Shown here: in pieces, positions 1 to 13,100 of the stretch | Position numbering within the stretch: the stretch's first letter is position 1 | Layout of the letters: each line of letters starts with the position of its first letter | Assembly (NCBI GenBank): GCA_003116995.1 | Contig: BDSL01000037.1 | Span: 496,001 to 560,000 of the forward strand | DNA: 64,000 nucleotides | Origin: Yamagishiella unicocca | Taxonomy: Eukaryota; Chlorophyta; Chlorophyceae; Chlamydomonadales; Volvocaceae | Direction: 5' to 3' | The notes under the pieces: generated by a model | Databases searched by the model: none | Told to the model about the DNA's origin: nothing | What the model saw: only the letters and a program-made list of their open reading frames with translations | Position numbers and translations under genes: made by a program

Positions 1-842
1 AGTTATGAATGGAGGGCGTTTTGCGCCATCCGCTGGGAACATTTGGCCCACTACAGCGTTCGTCACTGTGTGCCGCTACCGACGCGCTTCCCCGATACCG
101 CACGTCCACCAACTTACTGCCACAATTAAGACAATTTTGGTGACATCACCTCAACCTTCCCAACTTCCACCGTCCCACTCCCAAACAATACCAAGTCAGG
201 GCTCTGGCTTCGTCGAATACGTGATTTCGTTGGGTTCTACGCAGGCTCTCGTGACATAGTTATGAACCCATAAATAGCCTTGCACACGAACTCCCCAGCA
301 TCGACTGGTTCCAACACTCACAGGCGATTCAGGAAAGTGACGTATCACCGGCCCTGACGAGCACCCTCAATAGGCCACAGCTCAACTTCTGTTACACCGT
401 TATACAAACGGGTCTACTGCCCTACTGCAAGGTCTTATACTGGTACCTGGCTGTGACGCCACATCCAGAGGAATTGCAACGCAATCTCCTGAAAGACGTT
501 CATCAGCTTGCACTGAACGCACTTTATGCATCCATGGGAAAGTAAGCCCAGGCATAGGACTGTCAAAAAGTGGAGGCACGTCCCGTCCGCTATGCATCTG
601 TTAAAGTTGTGCGCATCGCATGACCAACATCAGCACACGTTCGGAATGACACCATTTAATGAGACGTCGAAATTTCGATAGCAGCTCCGCAAAATGGCAG
701 GCTGCACGGAACCAGTAGCTGCATGGGATTGTACGGGTTGGACGTGTCCCATAAGCAACCGCCTTGGGACGCGAAAGGTTGTCGATTTCTCACCCTTTGC
801 ACGTCGATAGCACCTTTCCCTCAACGTCACAGTTTTGCAACA
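1..842. other. Intergenic / 5' flank, no supported gene
   Basis: No open frame here has splice-consistent neighbours or recognisable domains. The part next to position 843 is presumably the promoter and 5' UTR of the BFR1-like gene. An in-frame ATG at 723 could extend that gene by 40 residues, but the ATG at 843 has the better context and gives the short acidic N-terminus expected. Confidence 0.5.
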
Positions 843-3800
843 ATGGCCGAGACTGAGCCTGCAGCTGAGTTTCAGCCTGAGCGTAATGAGCGCAGCAACG
901 AGCCCATCGTCTATGACGAGTCCTTGTTGATCATGGTCAAGGGCAAGGTGCAGCAGCCAAAGCAGCCAGACCACACGGAGAGCCGTCTGCTCATTCAGAA
1001 GCTACAAGTGGAAATCACGAAGCGTGGAGATCGCATAAAGGAGATCAAGGCCATTGAAGAGCAGCTGCGCAGCAACGCCAAAGGTGCATCTTCCGGCAAC
1101 AAGGACGTTATCAGCAAGCTGAAGGAGCTGCGTGACCAGAGGGGAACCATCATCGTGAGTAGGCCGTGGGTTGCGTCGTGAAGAGGAATTCCTTCAAGTG
1201 CAACGGCTATGCCGGCACGCCCAGATGGGCATATTCTAAACTTTAATGTCTTCCGAGATCAACATGGTTGTGGGTCTTGCTGCCTTTGTGACTCTGCCTT
1301 CCTGCAGAGGCAAAAGGCCGCAATCCGCGACGAGCTGCAGAACTGCGATGGCGCCCGCGAGGCTATCCGGGCCGAGATGCGCAGCATTCGTGACAAGAAT
1401 CGGAACGTCAACCCGGAGAAGGTTGAGCAGGACATCCGGGACCTGGAATTCAAGCTAACTCACGAAACATTGCCGGAGCAGGAGGAGAAGCGAGTGCATA
1501 CGCAGTTGCAGCAGCTAACGGCCGCCCGCCCGATCGCTAAGAAGCACGCCGAGTACGATGCCAGGCTCAAGGAAGGCGAGGTGCAGCGAGCAAGCATCAT
1601 TGCTCGCCTGAAAGAGAGCGATGGTGTCATTGCCCAGCTTGACGCACAGATCAGCGCCGCAAGTGCCGTGCTAGACGAGGCGAAATCCAAGTCCGACGCG
1701 CACGCTGCAGATCTTCCCAGCCTCCAGGCACGCAGGGCGGGCCAGGGGTGGCGACAAAGCAGCAAACGGGCACTAGGCACTAGGCTCACCGTGGTACCGT
1801 ACAAGTTGACTTGCCCGTACACACCCGGGGGCAGCTATGATACGATCCTGAACGCCCACGTACATGTATTCTTAAGATTTATGGTGATTGTCTAGCTGGT
1901 AACCTTTGTGATGGTTCGTCGTACACAGCGCCTAACCGTGCGTCTCATGATTTCGTGAACCAATTTGCTTGCTCTGATCGCACGCGGGCTATTGGGTAGC
2001 TGCCATTATGACTGGGCATGCGGGAACCCAAATGACCTCTGAGTCATCCCATTAGAACTATCCCACCCACACCTGTACAAATCGGCGTGGGTGATGTCCA
2101 TATGTTCTGCGTTTGTCTCTGTTCGCGGGACGCCTTGAATACACTATGGAATGACGTTCCCTGAGCCGCCATCGCTACCCTGCTACCGTCAACTTGTAAC
2201 CCTCAGGTGGAGAAGAAGGAAAGCTATGAGATCATGGTGACGCTGCGCGCCAAGATTGACGAGCTACGCAAGCAGAATGACCAGGAGTACCAGGAGTTCA
2301 TCAAGCGCGACCGCGCGTTCAAAGGCTGGAAGCGCGAGCAGGGCCGCAAGAAGTAGGTGGGGTTATAGTTGTCCTACGCTTGTGCACTCGCTCGCGTGCT
2401 AATGCCACTAACAAGCACCATAGACGGGGGCGTTAGTGCACCACACTTCGTGTCCCAGGTGTGCAACGGCGGTCGGCCCCGTCGTGGAACATAGCTGCCT
2501 ATGTCTTGGCTGTTTCAACCCTCCGTTCCTAGCCTGTTGCGAGTCCTCGTGTGCATGCGCGTGCCTTTATGACTGAAGTCTGCACTGCCTCCTGGCATTT
2601 TCGTCCGCCAGGTACGAGGAGCGGCAAAAGGAGCGTGAGGAGCGCGACCGGATGCGGGAGGACGAGACCAAAGCCATCATGGGCGACGTGGTTGCGGAGC
2701 CGTACAGCAACGAGGTATGCCACGCAGGGTTAGGGCCTTACAAGGCAACTATCTGTGGCCTACTGGGACCATTTCACCTCACCACCAGATAGGCACTACG
2801 GCAGACAGTTCCCAGTTTGAACCCCAAAATGTGCACTATTGTGGGTACTGGCACCGGAACACGACCTCCTAAATGATCGTGGTGTCCCCTAATGGCCAAG
2901 GACACGGCACGGACGAGGCGTGAAGCGGAGGTCCCATAATGCCGTGCCAAAGTCCCCGCAACATCCACTGGGCGAAAGTATCGAACGTGTCTGGGGCCTT
3001 TTGTTTGTGACGTCGGCCCGCAAGACTCAACTTCATCCAGCGGACAATCCAGCGGACAATTCGGAAAAATCTTGTCAAGAGTTCATTGTTTCTCCCTTGC
3101 TCCCTTTACGTTCCTGCGGTACCCCCATTTTCACGACCTTCTGCTCCATTTTGCTGCTCCGCGCTGTGGTGCTCCTCTCACAATGGCCTTCCCTCCCTTG
3201 ACCCGTATGCTGCCGCCATATGGCAGATCTTCACCTGCGACCAGCTCCTCACCTACCTCCGCTCTTTCACGGCGGTTAAGGAGGAGGTGAAGGAGGAGGT
3301 CAAGGCGGTGGAGGTGCCCGCGGGCCTGAAGCCGTTCAAGCGGACGGAGGTTGTGGACGAAATGTTCACGGGCGTGCCTAAGAAGGCACCGCAGGCCAAG
3401 GCCGGCAAGGTGGGTGGCCTGCGATCAGAGTTGTTAAGAGCAGGCGTTCTCGAGCCATGAAAGCTATCGAACGCACGAGGTGTCCAGGCACGACTGGGTT
3501 AACGTGGGCTCTGAGTAGAGGTGGTTTCTTTACGGGATTGGCAAGCTCGGCGGACCAGGGCGGTGCTGGTGCCTGGTGTGCGGCTGGGTACGGACTCAAG
3601 TGTCCTTACGTCGCCGCTGTCCGAATGTTCCCATAGCATCTCTCACCCGTGCTGGCTGGTCTTGTCGCCCGTACTGGCCAGTCTCGTCAGCCGTGCTGGG
3701 TGGTATAGCTTATGTCGGCCTTCCCGCTACCGCTGCACTGTAGGGTGCCGCGGTAACACCTGCGAAGCCCGCGGAGGCCGCCAAGCCCAAGGTGCAGAAA

Positions 3801-5124
3801 CTCAACCACCTGCTGGAAATGCTGAAGGTCTTCCTGCAGTTGCAGGTGAGGAGAGGGAAGGCTAGGCGAGGGAGTTGTGTGTCCAACTTACCGTGTCTAC
3901 GCTCCCTGAAAGATTCACTGCCTGATCATGCCTGCGATGTGGGATATCAGGTACTCTTCACCCTAAACCCTACCTCGCACGACGTTACCTGCCTCGCCAG
4001 GTTGAGCCGCCGACCACCACGAGCGCGATCCCCGCCACGATCGAGAAGGTGGAGGCACGCAAAGCTGAGTACAAGGTGAAGCAGGAGGAGGCGAAGCGGG
4101 CGCCGCCGCCGTCGCGGTCGTCGGCTGCCGCCAACGGGTCCCATAAGGTGAGATTATTTGAAATGCCGACGTGCCGCATGTACTGGTCTTAGGCACTATT
4201 GAGGAAAAGGGTCGACAATGATGCGAGCAGGGCAGGCTTGGGGCTAGTCCTATATAATTCCGCATTCTCCCCCCCGTGCAGAAAACCGCTGGTAAGGAAG
4301 TCGAGGTCGAGGAGCCAGCCGAGCCGTCCGCTGCGGAGGAGCCGGAGGTCGAGGAGCCAGAGGTCGAGGAGCCGGATGCCGAGGAGCCGTCGGCTGCCCC
4401 GGCTGCTGAGGAGGCAGTGGCCGAGGAGCCGTCATCTAGCACTCCCGCTGAGGAGGAGGCCCCCGCAGCGGCGGCGAAGGAGGCAGCGTCTGAGGAGGAG
4501 CCCGCCGCCGCGGCACTAGAGCCGGCTGCGGAGGAAGAGGCTGCGACCAACGGTGGGGAAGCTGAGCCATCAACGGAAGCAGTGGCTGAGGGAGATGGTG
4601 AGCAGTTGGGGGCCTGGTGAACTAAGAGCGACCAACATGTGGATTGCCTTGCACATTTCAGGCATCGGCGGTGGGTTTGGTTGGGACGGTGGTGGTGTGG
4701 TATGCAGCGATTTTGGGTCGGTCTCTCGTTGCTGAACGTGGCTTTGCATCTTGTGGCTGTGGGTAAAACTGGGACGTCAAGCGGGAGCCCAAGGGGAAGG
4801 GGAATGCGCTTGATGGAGGGACGCCGCGGTCTCGAACTTTCCGACAGCAATACGGGCGGGTGGGAGGAAACCTATCAGTCAGCACTTTGAAGGAGAAGCG
4901 AACCTGTTTGCGATCTGGGCGTTGGGGGCCGGGTGCGGGGTCCATCGGTACGGATGTAGACAGATGTAGAGCATGTGGCCATTCTCGGGAACAGCTATGT
5001 GTTCTCCCTATCCACATTGTGACGTGTAGTCACTGACCCTGCTTCTTCTCCTCGGTGCACAGGCGTGGACGTCAAGCTCAAGGTGGAGGGAAACAAGGTG
5101 TCGGTGTCAGTGCGTGCCGCATAA
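843..5124 (+). CDS. BFR1-like: BFR1-like (nuclear segregation / mRNP) coiled-coil protein, 9 exons, 596 aa
   Basis: Exons 843-1154, 1308-1727, 2207-2352, 2612-2714, 3227-3409, 3744-3845, 4001-4147, 4282-4597 and 5063-5124 join in frame (1791 nt). Residues about 25-325 are highly charged heptad-rich coiled coil. The fifth exon opens with IFTCDQLLTYL, the conserved block that follows the coiled coil in Bfr1-family proteins. The seventh and eighth exons encode a basic then Glu/Ala/Pro-rich low-complexity tail, and the last exon ends in a short Val/Lys peptide. Yeast Bfr1 is a polysome-associated mRNA-binding partner of Scp160 and affects ploidy; a similar cytoplasmic/ER mRNP role is inferred. 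The tail makes it longer than the yeast protein (about 470 aa). Seven introns are GT-AG. The intron after 1727 keeps frame only with a GC donor (CAG|GCACGC). Confidence 0.8.
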
Positions 5125-5952
5125 ACGTGGGAGGACGCGCCACATTTTCGACGCGGATCCGCGTGGTTTGCTCCTATCCAGAGCAGTCGGTGCGACACTA
5201 ATTACTGAAAAGAGGCAAGGTTGTCGCGCGGTGCGATTAGCGGATTGGCGTTATGTGAAGCGTGTGTGAATATGTCGTCGTAATGTTGAGCTGCAGATAA
5301 CGTTGATGCTTATAGGAACGGTGGGCCCGCCCTAGCAGGCGCTTCAGCGATGTGGCGTTCTTTGGGTTGAGCACGGAGGAGGCTCGTCATTTGCCATACA
5401 ATCCGTCTTGTTTTGTATGGACATTTATTCTGGGCGCTTAGCCGATCAGCATTACTTGGTTTCATGACTGCATAGAAGACCCGCATAGAAGACCCACGGG
5501 ACGGCTGATCGCAGGGTTTTGTAGGATGCGCGGCTGCCGTCCAAGCATACTCTCCCTAAGTTTGACCGAGACGTCAGCGTCTGTACCGAGACGTCAGCGT
5601 CTGTCTTATGGTTAATGTTTGCGGTGCCGTGTATCGAGGCCGCTCCGCTGCTCGCCAGGCAGGAATGGTTGTAGCTCCTGACCCAAGAAAACTGAACCAT
5701 GTTTTGAAAGCGTCTTTACTGACAGTTGATGGTCTTCGTCATGGCAGAGCTATGAAGGTTTAAAGGGATTCCGGACGATTATGTGTGCGGCTAGTGCAGA
5801 GAAAAGTTTGTCATGAGCGACAAACCGCGAACGACGATTGTAAATAAACGTACGATCCATTGCTATCTGCGTCCTTATAGTCGATCGGTTCCAAATTTGT
5901 AGCCTTTGCGGAGGTTCGACGAGTAGTTCACGCAAGCATAAACAGTCCTTAC
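5125..5952. other. Intergenic region with short direct repeats
   Basis: This is the 3' flank of the BFR1-like gene and 5' flank of the fibrillin gene. It holds a 20-bp direct repeat (about 5566-5605) whose unit contains the near-palindrome AGACGTCAGCGTCT, and a 13-bp repeat near 5471-5496. No coding signal is seen. Confidence 0.5.
5839..5843 (+). promoter_or_regulatory. Candidate TGTAA polyadenylation signal of the BFR1-like gene
   Basis: TGTAA is the usual green-algal poly(A) signal. This is the first one noticed after the stop at 5124, and implies a 3' UTR of about 0.7 kb. Confidence 0.4.
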
Positions 5953-8900
5953 ATGTCTCGACATGCCTTTCGACAACGTGGTTTCACAGCTGCATGTGAC
6001 TATTCAAGCCAAGCAGCTGGAATTTCTCAAAAATGCCGGTTGCCCTCAGCGCGGGCTCGCCCCCGCGATGCAGGTCGCGAATCGGCGCGGCTGCGCTGTG
6101 CTTTGTACGCAGCGAGCAGTTCAGAGCTTACAACTGAAGAGCTCAAGGTATGCCAAGTTGTCCTTCGCGAGTGAGGGAAACGACTGGATGCGCGACAAAG
6201 TCCAGGCGCGAACACCAGAGGCCGCCAGTGAATTACCATGAAATATCTCAGCCGCCTTGGGAACCTAGTCCTGGTACCTGCCAAACAAGGGCTCACAGTT
6301 TTCCCGTTACCAAACTTAACCACATCCACTGCCTGGCCCTTACCAGCGTGTCACCACGAGTGCGCGAACCCTTGGCCTCACTGAGATATGCTTAGCACCT
6401 TCAATCTCTAGGCCATGTGCATTCTGGAACTGAATTAGAGCCCTAGGCGTGCGTTACCACAATTATACCCAACCACCACCGACCCGCCCCCCAGTCGACG
6501 ATCATCAGGACCGTAGGGGGGACGCAGCGTGGCAAGGCCGCGACCCCCGCGCAGCGCGCCGCCATCCTGCCCCTGCTGGTTGCGCTGGAGGGCCGCAACC
6601 GGGTCGCAGCACCCGTGCAGTCGCCGCTGGTGTCGGGGGTGTGGGCGCTGCTGTACCAGGGTAGGTGGAGGGAAAACGCGTGTTTTTATGTCAGCTGTTC
6701 TCAAGACTTTATGTCAGTGTCCTCAAGTAGATTCGTCACGAGGAAGCAGGGACGCAATCGGGGGTGGGCAGCCGTGGGAGATAGCGCGGGGGGCTTCGGC
6801 GGGGTGAGTAGCGCGAGGATGCGCAGCGGCGGCATGCGAAGGGACGGTGAGTGGATGCATGGACGTATGGTTGACTAACTGCTGCGGGCTATATGTGCAT
6901 GGTCATGTGGGACCGGGGGACTGAGTCACGAGGTGCGGATGTGTAAGCCGCGCGTTCAGTACTGCGACGTACGCCACCAAAAGTTATACACCCTGGTTGT
7001 CGGGCAGTACATAGATGACAACGACGTACGGCAGGGCCTTCCGCCCGTACGGCACCGTGCCCGAGCCTGCGCTGCTCAGCGCCCAGGCTGCCCGCCCACC
7101 CACGACCGCTGCACTCCTGCCCCCTCCCCGTCGCGAAAACGGTTTGTATGCCCCGCCCAGGCTCCCCCCCCCGGATCCTCTTATAAACCCCTCGGGCGGT
7201 TTTTTCTCTCGTCACCCCGCAGCCCCCCTGGACGAGTCCCGTGCCGCCTCTGACCGCAGCGGCACCACGGAGGGCCCCTTCCTGGCCGCTCTGCAGCCCG
7301 TGAATAGAGACCTGGTCCGGACACGAGCCAACCTGCAGCTGCTGGACCTGGAGGCGGGCAGGTGGGGCGCTGGGACCCGGGGCCGGGGGAGCCGCGGGGG
7401 GAAGAAAGGGGGAAGGGAGCGCCGCTCCAGGGGGATTTATAAAAGAAATCCGTGAATCCACGGCCGACAAAGGGGGGGTGTCGTTGCGCCGTACACTCTG
7501 GGATGGGAAGCCGCATCCCAGTGTAGATTATGAGGGGCGCGTCATCGGTGGAGGAAAGGAAATCCGATAGCATGTGTGCCGTACTGTCGGTTGTTAGTTA
7601 TTGTCAGGGATGTAGTAGGCTCTAGGGTCAGTTTTTGGCCCAGTGGTGCTAACTGCTGGTATATCCATGACGTTGGCTGGCCCCTGACCACGGCGCGCCT
7701 CCCACGCGGGTCAGGGCCGAGAACCTGGCGGAGTTCACGGTGGCGGGGCGGTGGGAGGGCGCTCTCAATATCATCGGGACAGCGGCGCCGCAGCCCTCAC
7801 CACAGGTGCGCGGGCGGACGGGTGGCTGGGGTGGTGAGCAGCGGTATGTTTGTAAAAGATATTTCATTTCCTCGTCGCGCCAGGAGCTGCAAATGCCGTC
7901 TCCCAAGGAGCCGCATATGATGAACGGACGATGGCAGATCCTGTGATCCGGGATCCGGGATCGGTCCGGCGAGTGCTGCCGTACGGGGGCCGCGCGTGCC
8001 GCGTCCCGCACCCACCGCGCCCACCGTCATAGCCGTAAAACCCTTCCGTGCCACTCTCCCGCGCAATCGCTGTACGGCAATCTCGTACGGCATGCAGGGC
8101 GGCCCCTCGCCCACGCGCGTGGACGTGACCTTCACTCACTTTGAGCTCCGACTGGGGCAGTCCATTCGCTTCACGGTGCCGCTCGACTGGGTACGACCCA
8201 AGGTACGACAAGAGGCGGGAAGGCAGGGGGGTTGGCATTAAGGCGGGGTATGGGGGGAGGCGAGAAGACCCGGTTACACGACATAGGAAAAGGCGAATGA
8301 TTTGCGGACACGCGTGCAGGCATGGGGCCGGGACGGTGGCTCGCCTCCGAGGGCAGGCCACGTGGGCGCGTTACTACGGCACTGAGCGGCCCTTCCCCCA
8401 CCCCCGCACGGTTTATGAATCGGCTGTCCTAGTCAATGCCGACCCACGGGCTATCCTCTCATACCACCACCACCACCACATTCACCACCACCACCACATT
8501 CACCACCACCACCACATTCACCACCACCACCACCACCACCACCACCACCACCACCAAGGTTTACTTGTTTCGTGCCAGCAGCGCTGCTTGGACCATTCGA
8601 CGCTGCAGCGCGCACTCCACGCCCCGCGAGCCCCGTACGGCGGCAACTGAGTGACGTGTCCATGTGTCGTGCGCAACAACGACGGGTTCGTACTGTCGTA
8701 CGACAGGGCTGGATCGAGACGACCTACCTGGACGAGGACTTGCGGATCGGCCGCGGTGACAAGGGCTCCATCTTCGTGGCTAGCAGGTCAGCTGGCGGCG
8801 TTTGGGTGGGAGACAGGGGGAGGATATGGAACCCTTCACGGAGGAACCTGTCTTGGAAGAAGGACTGGGATTTAGTACCAATGGTCGGGGGGGGCCGGGG

Positions 8901-9099
8901 AGAGAGAGCTGGATTGTGGACAGCTTAACTGCACCGGATCCGGGTTCCAAAAGGCGGACGATGTTTCCAGTCGGGCCGCGTCGACGGGCGAAGAGAATAC
9001 CACTGTCTGTGTAACCAACAAACCAATCAACTAACTAACAAACCACCCAACCAACCCGGCAGGGTCAAGGACACCCGGTGGCGTGGCGCGGCGGTGTGA
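5953..9099 (+). CDS. Plastid lipid-associated protein / fibrillin, 7 exons, 270 aa
   Basis: Exons 5953-6147, 6495-6660, 7223-7361, 7715-7805, 8098-8202, 8707-8786 and 9063-9099 join in frame (813 nt). The first 55 or so residues are Arg/Ser/Ala-rich with few acidic residues, a chloroplast transit peptide. The PAP_fibrillin domain follows: an N-terminal helix ending in LEGRNRVAAPVQSPLVSG then VWALLYQ (the family's 'NPTPAPL...GxWxLLYT' block), a middle lipocalin-like part with RAENLAEFTVAGRW, and the C-terminal signature TTYLDEDLRIGRGDKGSIFV. Fibrillins bind lipids at plastoglobules and thylakoids and help in quinone/carotenoid storage and stress tolerance. Which fibrillin class this is cannot be settled by eye. 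The fifth exon has two possible donors, at 8191 and 8203; 8203 keeps frame and the WVRPKGW block. Confidence 0.88.
8463..8557 (+). repeat. (CAC)n microsatellite with CATT interruptions
   Basis: Trinucleotide tract in the fibrillin intron between exons 5 and 6. Its poly-His/Thr and poly-Gly reading frames are by-products. Confidence 0.95.
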
Positions 9100-9116
9100 G
9101 TGGCCGCGCTCGCGGC

Positions 9117-9185
9117 GTGACGAATGGGAACGGCGTGACGAGTGGGAACGGCGTGTCGAGTGGGAACGGCGTGACGAGTGGGAAC
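9117..9185 (+). repeat. 18-bp tandem repeat in fibrillin 3' UTR
   Basis: Nearly four copies of an 18-bp unit (GTGACGAGTGGGAACGGC type) start 18 bp after the fibrillin stop codon. Confidence 0.9.
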
Positions 9186-10132
9186 GAGGGGACAAATGGG
9201 GCTTTTGGGGGAGTCGAAGGGAGGTGCAGTGCAGGGACGTCGAGATGGGCCGATGAATGCGAGTGCGCATGACAGCATGCAATGACAGGCGGCGTTTGGG
9301 GTGAGTCAAGGCGCCAGGTTTAGCGCATGGGGCGGGGGTGGACGCGGAGGGCGGGATGGGAGGCTGACGACAGCGCTGGCTCGAGAGTGATGGAAACGGT
9401 GAGTCATGCCGATGAATTAAGGCTTCATGTATGCAAGACGGTTTGCCGCAGCGAGCAGCGAAACTGGCCACCCACGGCTGTCTTTTAATTTGCATCTGTG
9501 TTGGGCAGCGTGTCATCACGGGGTGGCTGGTGAGAAGACCTAGTTACGCGGGTATGTGTGTGTTTGTGTGTGGAAAAGAGGGGGGTGGGGCAGGAAAGAG
9601 GAGAACGCAGCTAGAAGGCAGGACGGGCCGAGGTGCCGGAAGATAGGTAGGCAGCAGGAGCGTGGGAGCGTGTGGGAGGAGGCAAGAACGTTGTTTCGGT
9701 TGAAACATACGGTGATTAGCGTCCTTGATGCTATATGAGGGGACGGGGCGTATAGAGCGGCGTTACGGTTGGGGCTGTGTAAGGGTTTCGGCCTGAACTC
9801 ATTGCACTGGTAGACGCGCCGCGCTTTGCGTGCCATGAAAATATGTTTTAAATCCCATGCAGAAAGGGCGTCGTTAAGCTGCTGCGTGGGCGCTTTCTTG
9901 GCGTCGCATGAGCGCAGGCGTACGAAAGTACGGCGCCAGCTGTGGGATTTTCGTTTAAGTAATGGTCTGGAGCATCGACTTTCTGTATAAAATGTTTGCT
10001 ATGGCACATATGCTCTAGCATAGGCAGCTGGTCAGTCACCAGAATCTCTGGTTGCTGTGTCTTAATCACTGCACCAGGCACGGATGCAACCAACGGTCTA
10101 AGCGCCTTTGCGCTCCGGCCAGAGCCGGCAAC
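9186..10132. other. 3' UTR of fibrillin gene and intergenic region
   Basis: No coding signal. It has a GT-rich patch near 9550-9580 and the candidate poly(A) signal at 9778. The region just upstream of 10133 should hold the UTP14 promoter. Confidence 0.5.
9778..9782 (+). promoter_or_regulatory. Candidate TGTAA polyadenylation signal of the fibrillin gene
   Basis: TGTAA motif 680 nt after the stop at 9099. Confidence 0.45.
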
Positions 10133-13100
10133 ATGGCGCGACCACGCTCAAGTAGCAAAGCTCCAAACCAGCGTGCTGGGCCGAGCTCAGGCAAGCGGAA
10201 GCACGGCGGCGGCCCCCACGGCGGCGGCGCTGGCGGCAGGCCAGCCAAGCAGAGTCGCGGCGAAGGCCGGGTGAAGCCAGCTGACAATGACGTCTATGAG
10301 GCAGAGGATTCTGATCCCGATGAGGTTAAGCATGCAGAGCGTTTTGACGTAAGTCAGGCTGCTGTTGGCCGCCGGTCGGAACGATGGAGGACGAACGGGA
10401 CTTGCCTTCATATATGGCATCGATACCATCTGCTCTGTTTTGCACATAGATTTGCAAATTTGGCTGTGTCGGCATAGGGGACGTAAGGGCGGCTGACGTG
10501 GTTATCATCAAGGGACAACATAGAAGACTGATATGTCGCTCTGCTGCCAACTGGCAGCTTTATATCGTAGTCGTATGTACCTGGCTTCTTTGCTGACAAC
10601 GGCGCCACTTGGACCCCACCTTGTCGCCCCGTGTCGTGCCCTTGCAGCAAGTCGACAATTACGAGTATGAGCTGCCCTCTGATTTCGAAGATGAGGAGAT
10701 TGATGATGAACTCGCCTTCACTGAAGAGGACAAGAAGAAATTTGGTTCTTGGTTTGAGAAGGAAGTCAGCGGCGACGAGGATGAAGGCGCCATCATAGGT
10801 GATGACGATGGAGAGGAATGGGGCGACGAAGACGCGGAGGATGAAGAAGAAGACCAGGACGATGGGCCTGGGGGCCGCGACGACGCCGAAGCCGATGACG
10901 ATGATGACCTCTTCCTTGATGACGACGATGACGACGAGGATGATGATGATTCCTTAGGGGATGACGATGCCGTTTTGGGTGAAGGCGATGGCGATGACGA
11001 CGAGCGTCATAGGTGAGATTGCTGCTGGGGATGTGTTACTTAAACACGGTTGCTGCGTGACGATCGAAGTAGCGTCCCCACCAAGCAACCATATGACTCA
11101 TTGCGGCACCCAATTCGCCCGTGGCTTTAGGGCCATGCTACGCGAAGTCCTGGATGCGGCGGGCATCGGCGAAGGCGCCCGGAAACGAGCACGGCGCGAT
11201 CCCAACGCCGCAGTGGTTTCGGAGGCCTACCCCGAGTCGGAGTACAACCTCAACCCCGGGTCCGCTTCTTCAGGTGCGTCATAGCCATCGGCCCATTCTT
11301 GGTTTGTTTCATGAAGCCTGTAGTCGAAGCAACTAGCTCACGCCACTCGCATTTAGTATGTCGGTGCTTTGCTTGAATGCGCCCCTGTGTACAATGCCCC
11401 GCCCACACTGTGCGGGATCATTGAAGGAGTGGTCGCGAAAGGGATTGCCCCGCTGGCAAACGGCTGCCACCTGACTTGCCCGCGTGTGACACGATCCTTC
11501 GTCTGCGCGGGCGCATGAGAATGGCAGCAACCTCTGGCGGGCACATCATATCACATCACACCGCATCGGTCCATCTAGCAGCTGTGCCTCTCGCTCTCGC
11601 CATCCAAACCGCCCCATCGACTACCTGCGGCTCCAGTACTGGAACGCCTGGAACCTGAGCCTTCGATCTCCCCCGGCCTTCGGTATCTGCGTTTTTTTAA
11701 GCAACATGCAAAACGAGCTGTTTGTCAGCCAACATGCCCTTCCGTCCTGCTGCAACGTTGTCCCGTGCAGGTGGTGCCGCGGGCTCCCTCAGCATTGCCG
11801 ACCTCCTCCGGGGCCTAGAGGGCGAGGAGCGACGCCGACTGGGGGCAGCACGGCGGCTGCTGGAGAAGGTTGCGGGCGGCGGGAGAGGCGGCGAGGGGGA
11901 GGAGGGCGGCCGGAAGGGCGGCAAGGGCCCAATGAAGCCTGTGGCGGTGCCGCTGCCGGCGGTGGTCGCGGACAGGCAAGAGCGCAAGGCGGGATACGAG
12001 GCGGCGGCGCAGGACGTCACCAAGTGGCAGTCCATCGTCAAGGTAAGGGTGACGGCGGACGCCGTACGTGGACGCTTCTGTATTGTACGACAACGCTAAA
12101 AGGCCGAGTTTTTAGCTTTTTTGCTTTTTGGGCCATGTTGGAATGGGGACCTTCAGCCGCCCTGGTGGAATGACGGTGCGGGTCTGGTACACCGTTCTCA
12201 TCCCAATAGCACGTGGTCAGGAATGTGTGTCCAGGACTCTCTGCTTGAATGCGCCCCTGTGTACAATGCCCCGCCCACACCGTGCGGGATCATTGAAGGA
12301 GTGGTCGCGAAAGGGATTGCCCCGCTGGCAAACGGCTGCCACCTGACTTGCCCGCGTGTGACACGATCCTTCGTCTGCACGGGCGCATGAGAATGGCAGC
12401 AACCTCCGGCGGGCACATCATATCACGGCACACTTGGCCCCACGCCACGCCAACCACTGGCCCGAGCGGCGCCGCATGAAACCTACCCCCGCTTTCAACC
12501 ACCACCTACCCCCGCTTTCAACCACCACCTACCCCCGCTTTCAACCACCACCTACCCCGCCACCTTCATGTCTGCCCTCTGCTGACAAGGCACCAATGTC
12601 GATCCATGGCCTAGTCGGCGAATAACCCAACCCAACCCAACGCAACGCAGCCTAACGCAACGCAAACAACGTACCCGCCTGCTCGCTCTTTCAACTACAC
12701 AGGCGAATCGCGAGGCGCCCACGCTGCGGCTGGTTTCGGGGCGGGAGGAGGTGCCCCGCATCACCACGACTGCGGCGCTGGTGGCGCAGCACACCCCCTC
12801 CGCGGACAATGCCCTGGAGGCGGAGGTGGCGGCGCTGCTGCAGGCCGCGGGAGCCGAGAGCACGGAGGCGATTGAGGAGGCGGAGGAGAAGCTGGCGCTC
12901 AAGGTGGGTGGGTGGGTGGGTGCGTCGGCGGCCCTCGTCGGCCTCACGGCATGCTCGGTTATTTAGAGTACGAAGTAGATTTGACCTGGGGAGGACTGTT
13001 ATTTTGGCTGGTGTTGCTGTCTAGCAATGGACAAGACACTAGTGTCGCTTTTCCGAGTGATTAGGACACTTGTGTTGCTACCTTTGAATGGGTAAGCCAC

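Noticed and set aside
3956..3974. CCCTAAACCCTA string in a BFR1-like intron as a telomeric remnant
   Set aside because: Fewer than two units and no associated rearrangement; likely chance.
8427..8663. Poly-His/poly-Thr and minus-strand poly-Gly open frames
   Set aside because: By-products of the (CAC)n tract in a fibrillin intron.
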